Of a DNA stretch of 6,927 nt, positions 3,538-6,927 are shown piece by piece. Made by a program: the position numbers and the translations under genes. The notes under the pieces are model-generated. The model ran no database searches, had not been told where the DNA came from, and was given only the letters and a program-made list of their open reading frames with translations. Source of the stretch: Myxococcales bacterium (GTDB taxonomy: Bacteria > Myxococcota > Polyangia > Fen-1088); NCBI GenBank assembly GCA_003159055.1, contig PMLH01000545.1, positions 215-7,141 of the forward strand. Reading direction: 5' to 3'. Position 1 is the stretch's first letter. Every line of letters begins with the position of its first letter.

Positions 3538-6234
3538 TCAGGAATACCGCCCAAGCCACAGCCGACTGTGGGCGTCCAGGTTCTCGGGCGTCGGGATCAG
3601 GAAGCGCATGCCGAAGGAATCGGTGATCACATGGCGGCCGTCGTCGAGGCGGCGGATGTTGTCTTCCTGATCGACGACGAAGGTGCGCGGCCCGCGGTCG
3701 GTTTCGACGTGCCAATCGGACCAGGTGGCCTCATGCATGACCCGCACGATGCGCGTGACCCGGGGAAGGAACTCGTTTTGCGCCAGTACCGACAGAAGTG
3801 CCTCGCGCGAATCGGCATCAAGGACGTCCAGGCTTTCGATGCAAGAGCGGTCATGGTGGCGCTCGTCAACCAGGCACACAAAGCCGTCGGGGCGGGTCAG
3901 GGGAAAACACCGCCGCGGCAACACACGCACGCGCTCCCCGTCCGGCCGGCGCCTGGCCCACAGCCTGCCGTCGACATCGCCCGCGAGAAGCAACGCCTCC
4001 GCCCCTATCCTTGCCACGGTCTCGGGTTCTTCGTCTACCGCCGGCTGGTCGGCATCAACGTCTGCGCCGGTTCGTGCTGCGGCCGAAACCTGCGCCCGAT
4101 GCAACCGCGCGTACTCGCCATCCTTGGCCAGAAGCTCGGCGTGTGTGCCGCGTTCCACCAGGTGGCCGTCCTTGACCACGAGCAAGAGATCCGCCTTGCG
4201 CAAGGTGCTCAGGCGGTGGGCGATCGCGATGGTGGTGCGACCGGTGACCACGTTGTCGAGGGCGCGTTGGATCTCACGCTCGGTTTGCGTGTCGACCGCC
4301 GACGTCGCTTCATCGAGCACCAAGATGCGCGGGTCGACCAGGATGGCGCGCGCGATCGCGATACGCTGGCGCTCGCCGCCCGACAGCGACTGTCCGCGCT
4401 CGCCCACCAGCGAATCGTAGCCCTCGGGCAGCTTGAGAATGAACTCGTGCGCGCGCGCCGCCCGCGCGGCCTCGATGATCTGCGCGCCGGTGGCGTCGGG
4501 CTGGCCGTAGCCGACGTTGTCCGCGATGGTGCCGAAGAACAAGAAAGGCTCCTGCAGCACGATGCCGATGTGCTTGCGATACGCCTCGATCGACAGACGA
4601 CGAATGTCCTTCCCGTCGACGCAGACCGCCCCCGCCGATACGTCGTAAAACCGGCAAAGCAGATTCGCGACCGTGCTCTTGCCCGACCCCGTGTGGCCGA
4701 CGATGCCGATCATCTGCCCGGGCGCCACCTGAAAGCTCACGTCGTCCAGCACCAGGCGGCTGCCGTAGCGAAAGGAAACCCGGTCGAACTCGATTTCCCC
4801 GCGCATGTCACCGATGGGCAAGGGATCCTTCGGGTCGAGCACGCTCGGGACGCGATCCAGAATCTCGAACAAACGCTGCGCGCCCGCCGACGCCCGCTGG
4901 GTCGCGGTCAGCATGCGGCTCATGCTTTCCACCCGCGTGTAGAATCGACTGATGTACGCGATGAAAGCCGTGAGCACGCCGACCGTGACCTGGTGGGCAA
5001 GCACTTGCCGCGCGCCCACTGCCCACACCACCAGAAGGCCGATCTGATTGAGCAGCGCAACCAGCGGCCAGAAGAAGGTCCAAAGCTTGTTGTTGCGATT
5101 GTTGACGTCGACGATGCGCTGGTTGGCCTGGGCAAAGCGCGCAATCTCGCGCCGTTCTTGCGAGAAGGCCTTGACCACGCGAATGCCGGGAATGGTGTCG
5201 GCCAGTATGTTGGTCATCGCCGACCACACGCGCCCGCCGCGCAGAAAGCCGTGGGTCAGCTTGCCTCGGATGCGGATGATGAGCCACGCAATCGGCGGGA
5301 ACGAAACGATCGCCGCCACCGCCAGCATGGGATCCAAGGTGACCAACACCACGCAGGTGCCGACGATCATCAGCACGTCGGTGATGAAGTCGATCAGCGT
5401 ATCCGACAGAAACGAGCACAAGTGGTCGGTATCGGAGCTGATACGCGCGATGAGATCGCCGGTGCGCTTGCCCCCGAAGTACTCCAGGCTCAGCTTCTGC
5501 AGATGCGCGAAGGTCCGATTGCGCAGATCCGCCGCGACCTTTTCCGTGACGAATGCCAAGAGCGCGCCCTGCGCCCACGCCAACAGCCAAGCCACCACCG
5601 CGGCTGCGCCAAGGCCGCCCAAGTACAGCAGGACCTTGGGCAAGGCACCTTCGAGCGTCAGTTGTCCCGCTTGCCCCGGCACCAGCACCTTATCGACGAG
5701 CGGCATCGTCAAATAGGGGGGAACCAATCCCGCCGCCGTGCTCGCCAACGTCAGGAGCAAGCCGACCAGCACCGCGCCCAAGTGCGGGCGCGCAAAACGC
5801 ATCAACCGCAGCAGCGGGAATTTCCCCGTCACCGCGTGCTCGGCGCTGTCTTCCTCGTCCCCCGGCGCGCGCGGCCGAGGCCGAGCCTCCGCACTCCCTC
5901 GCTGCGCCTCGAACGCATCCAGCAGGTCTATCGCGCCTTGGGCGGCCGCCAGGGTATGAAACCAACGCGCGACCGTCTTGCCGCCTTTGCGAAGTTGTAG
6001 CTCTCCCAGCCCCGCGTGCTCACTGCGCTCAAGGCTGACGTTGCCCCCAAGCCGTGTCTCCGCCCACGCCTCCCCGCGGCCCTGCCAACAGATCCGCGTC
6101 GACGTCAGCGCAACCACTCCATCCGCATAGCGAAGCTCTGTATCCAAGTCTGGCCGAAACGTCGCGCACACACGCTCCCCCTGCCCAAGCGCGAGCCCTG
6201 GCAACGATGCCGGCGTCTGTAATGCTGCCTTCAT
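3538..6234 (-). CDS. ABC exporter with N-terminal PH-like domain and C-terminal DUF1854 domain
   Basis: An 898-residue inner-membrane protein; an ordinary MsbA-type half-transporter is near 600. Residues about 13-110 form an extra domain resembling bacterial PH/GRAM-like folds ('GERVCATFRPDLDTELRYADG', 'ALTSTRICWQG'). Residues 140-440 are the exporter membrane domain with about six helices (near 151-175, 199-223, 283-300, 302-320, 386-408 and 412-430) and typical loops 'FGGKRTGDLIARISSDTD' and 'GIRVVKAFSQE'. Residues 480-712 are the ATPase: A-loop Y490, Walker A GHTGSGKS (513-520), Q561, signature LSGGE (617-621), Walker B ILVLD with catalytic E642, D-loop SAVD, H673. All are canonical, so an active homodimer is expected. 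Residues about 741-896 resemble DUF1854, a domain seen next to cyanophycin-metabolism genes in other bacteria; that link is from memory. The substrate is unknown. The ATG at 6234 has no clear ribosome site, but no nearby alternative start was found. The gene stands alone, divergent from the PAS gene. Confidence 0.9.
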   Translation of the reverse strand: MKAALQTPASLPGLALGQGERVCATFRPDLDTELRYADGVVALTSTRICWQGRGEAWAETRLGGNVSLERSEHAGLGELQLRKGGKTVARWFHTLAAAQGAIDLLDAFEAQRGSAEARPRPRAPGDEEDSAEHAVTGKFPLLRLMRFARPHLGAVLVGLLLTLASTAAGLVPPYLTMPLVDKVLVPGQAGQLTLEGALPKVLLYLGGLGAAAVVAWLLAWAQGALLAFVTEKVAADLRNRTFAHLQKLSLEYFGGKRTGDLIARISSDTDHLCSFLSDTLIDFITDVLMIVGTCVVLVTLDPMLAVAAIVSFPPIAWLIIRIRGKLTHGFLRGGRVWSAMTNILADTIPGIRVVKAFSQERREIARFAQANQRIVDVNNRNNKLWTFFWPLVALLNQIGLLVVWAVGARQVLAHQVTVGVLTAFIAYISRFYTRVESMSRMLTATQRASAGAQRLFEILDRVPSVLDPKDPLPIGDMRGEIEFDRVSFRYGSRLVLDDVSFQVAPGQMIGIVGHTGSGKSTVANLLCRFYDVSAGAVCVDGKDIRRLSIEAYRKHIGIVLQEPFLFFGTIADNVGYGQPDATGAQIIEAARAARAHEFILKLPEGYDSLVGERGQSLSGGERQRIAIARAILVDPRILVLDEATSAVDTQTEREIQRALDNVVTGRTTIAIAHRLSTLRKADLLLVVKDGHLVERGTHAELLAKDGEYARLHRAQVSAAARTGADVDADQPAVDEEPETVARIGAEALLLAGDVDGRLWARRRPDGERVRVLPRRCFPLTRPDGFVCLVDERHHDRSCIESLDVLDADSREALLSVLAQNEFLPRVTRIVRVMHEATWSDWHVETDRGPRTFVVDQEDNIRRLDDGRHVITDSFGMRFLIPTPENLDAHSRLWLGRYS

Positions 6235-6282
6235 AGGATGCCGATGGTACCGACTCTATCAGGGCCGGAAGAGAAGATAATC

Positions 6283-6302
6283 GGAACAAGCGCCCTTGTG
6301 CC
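6283..6302. promoter_or_regulatory. Imperfect dyad upstream of the exporter gene
   Basis: GGAACAAG (6283-6290) and CTTGTGCC (6295-6302) pair at 7 of 8 positions around a 4-nt centre, 49-68 bp upstream of the exporter start. It could be an operator or a 5'-leader hairpin of the exporter transcript. No convincing -35/-10 pair was found for the exporter nearby, so its position relative to transcription is unknown. Confidence 0.25.
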
Positions 6303-6334
6303 TTCACTGAATCGCACGCCCAAGATGGCCGATA

Positions 6335-6355
6335 GCGGATGTTACACACATCCGC
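6335..6355. promoter_or_regulatory. Perfect 8-bp dyad, candidate operator in the divergent intergenic region
   Basis: GCGGATGT (6335-6342) and ACATCCGC (6348-6355) are exact reverse complements with a 5-nt centre (tacac), forming a 21-bp operator-sized dyad. It lies between the divergently transcribed exporter and PAS genes, 101 bp from the exporter start and 109 bp from the PAS start, so one regulator bound here could affect both. It directly abuts the first copy of the CTACACTG repeat. Confidence 0.45.
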
Positions 6356-6447
6356 CTACACTGCTGGGGGTGTTTGCATCAGGCGTGAAGGACTTGGCCG
6401 GAATACCTCGGTTAGCTACACTGATGGGCTCCCTTGCCTCAGCGCTG
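6356..6447 (+). repeat. Imperfect 32-bp direct repeat spaced exactly 60 bp
   Basis: Segments 6356-6387 and 6416-6447 share CTACACTG, then TGGG, TTGC, TCAG and TG at identical offsets, 22 of 32 bases by eye. They lie upstream of the PAS gene. The second copy contains the proposed -10 box (TACACT, 6417-6422). The repeat could be a duplicated promoter segment or regulator site. Confidence 0.35.
6394..6422 (+). promoter_or_regulatory. Possible sigma-70-like promoter of the PAS-domain gene
   Basis: TTGGCC (6394-6399) and TACACT (6417-6422) each match 4 of 6 bases of the -35 and -10 consensus with a 17-bp spacer. Transcription would start near 6429, giving a leader of about 36 nt that includes the ribosome site GGGAGG (6453-6458). 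The match is modest. Confidence 0.35.
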
Positions 6448-6464
6448 TGCCTGGGAGGATGAAC

Positions 6465-6927
6465 ATGGACCGAGCGGACGGGGTATGTCTCGACACTCTG
6501 CCGGAAGGCCGCCTTCGGGCGGCTCTTGCCAGCGTGAGGGACGGCGTGATCCTGACCGATGCGCAAGGCCGCATTGATCTTCTGAATCCAGTCGCCACGC
6601 GCTTGATCGGGCTTAGCGAGAACGAGGCCAGGCATCAAGACTGCAGCACGGTCTTTCGCCTCCTCGACGAAGCAACCCGCACCGCCGTGGAAAGTCCAGT
6701 GGCGCGCGTGCTGCGAGAGCTTCATCCGGTGACGCTCGACGATTCCGTCCTGCTGGTTACCAAGGACGGCGGCGAACGGCCCGTCACGGTCCGAGCGGCT
6801 CCCACTCAGGACGAACGTGGAACCTTCAGCGGGGTTGTTCTGGTGTTCCTCGACCAGGGCGCCGATCGTGCAGAGCGCAAGTCTGGAAAGACCAGCGATC
6901 TCGACTTTCGTTCCCTGTTCAACAACA
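6465..6927 (+). CDS. PAS-domain signalling protein, N-terminal part (runs off the window)
   Basis: The frame is open from ATG 6465 to the window end, 154 complete codons without a stop. GGGAGG (6453-6458) lies 6 nt upstream of this ATG. An in-frame ATG at 6459 adds two residues but abuts the ribosome site, so it is less likely. Residues about 18-130 form one PAS domain: 'ALASVRDGVILTDAQGRIDLLNPVA', then a 'PVARVLREL' helix, then 'LLVTKDGGERPVTVRAAP' and the closing strand 'FSGVVLVFLDQ'. This subtype is common in sensor histidine kinases and cyclic-di-GMP enzymes. The trailing 'DFRSLFNN' resembles the opening of a second PAS domain. No membrane segment is seen before the domain, so the visible part is cytoplasmic. 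The output module is outside the window, so kinase, diguanylate cyclase or sigma-54 activator cannot be separated. Confidence 0.8.
   Translation, partial: MDRADGVCLDTLPEGRLRAALASVRDGVILTDAQGRIDLLNPVATRLIGLSENEARHQDCSTVFRLLDEATRTAVESPVARVLRELHPVTLDDSVLLVTKDGGERPVTVRAAPTQDERGTFSGVVLVFLDQGADRAERKSGKTSDLDFRSLFNN

Noticed and set aside
3294..3554. N-terminal extension of the Cys-rich lipoprotein to an ATG at 3554
   Set aside because: It would add 87 residues ahead of a signal peptide, overlap the exporter stop, and run through the predicted sigma-54 promoter and dyads. The ATG at 3293 has AGGAG directly upstream.
3568..6000. 810-codon open frame on the + strand opposite the ABC exporter
   Set aside because: It lies wholly antisense to a gene with complete ABC motifs. 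Its product is His/Arg/Gln-rich with no recognisable domain, as expected from a shadow frame in GC-rich DNA.
6362..6377. Possible sigma-54 promoter for the PAS gene (TGCTGGGGGTGTTTGC)
   Set aside because: A -12-like TTTGC is present, but no GG lies at the required distance with a GGCAC-like -24 box.
6238..6462. 74-codon + strand frame filling the divergent intergenic region, its stop overlapping the ATG at 6459
   Set aside because: There is no ribosome site and no recognisable domain. It crosses the dyad and direct repeats, and the better PAS start is 6465, so the apparent coupling is probably accidental.
6342..6725. 127-codon - strand frame opposite the PAS gene
   Set aside because: It is antisense to a clear PAS domain and has no start signal or recognisable domain.

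Overview
The window looks like chromosomal DNA from a GC-rich Gram-negative bacterium, most probably a myxobacterium or relative (Myxococcota, former Deltaproteobacteria). The pointers are two exported lipoproteins of a style common in that group. One has a long Gly/Thr/Ala linker followed by many 'GxxC-x5-C' cysteine motifs; the other has an Asp/Pro/Gly-rich linker in front of a WD40-type beta-propeller. The assignment rests on style recalled from known genomes, not on a search.

Layout: (1) A REP-like palindrome opens the window (1-33), followed by a regulatory stretch and a two-gene + strand unit (174-966): a minimal nucleotidyltransferase (MNT) and a HEPN-domain partner, overlapping by 8 bp. 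This is a HEPN/MNT toxin-antitoxin-type pair. (2) It converges, with only 24 bp between, on a two-gene - strand unit: the Cys-rich lipoprotein (2214-3293) is transcribed first, then the WD40 lipoprotein (991-2169). (3) The 244-bp region upstream of that unit (3294-3537) holds a good match to a sigma-54 (-24/-12) promoter, with two adjacent inverted repeats 106-150 bp upstream of the predicted transcription start, where an enhancer-binding activator would sit. (4) On the - strand, 3538-6234 encodes a large ABC exporter with an added N-terminal PH/GRAM-like domain and a C-terminal DUF1854 domain. To my knowledge this domain set is linked to cyanophycin metabolism loci in other bacteria, but no cyanophycin gene is visible here. 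(5) A 230-bp divergent intergenic region (6235-6464) with a perfect 8-bp dyad and a 60-bp-spaced imperfect direct repeat separates the exporter from a + strand PAS-domain signalling protein that runs off the end of the window.

How they may work together: MNT and HEPN are almost certainly co-translated and act as a pair. The two lipoproteins are probably co-transcribed, under sigma-54 control, and exported to the envelope. The exporter and the PAS protein share a divergent control region, so the PAS protein may belong to a regulator of the exporter; this is inference. I see no mobile element, CRISPR array, rRNA or tRNA. The most noteworthy points are the domain architecture of the exporter, the sigma-54 promoter with its upstream dyads, and a HEPN protein lacking the usual RX4-6H RNase motif next to a nucleotidyltransferase with intact catalytic residues.
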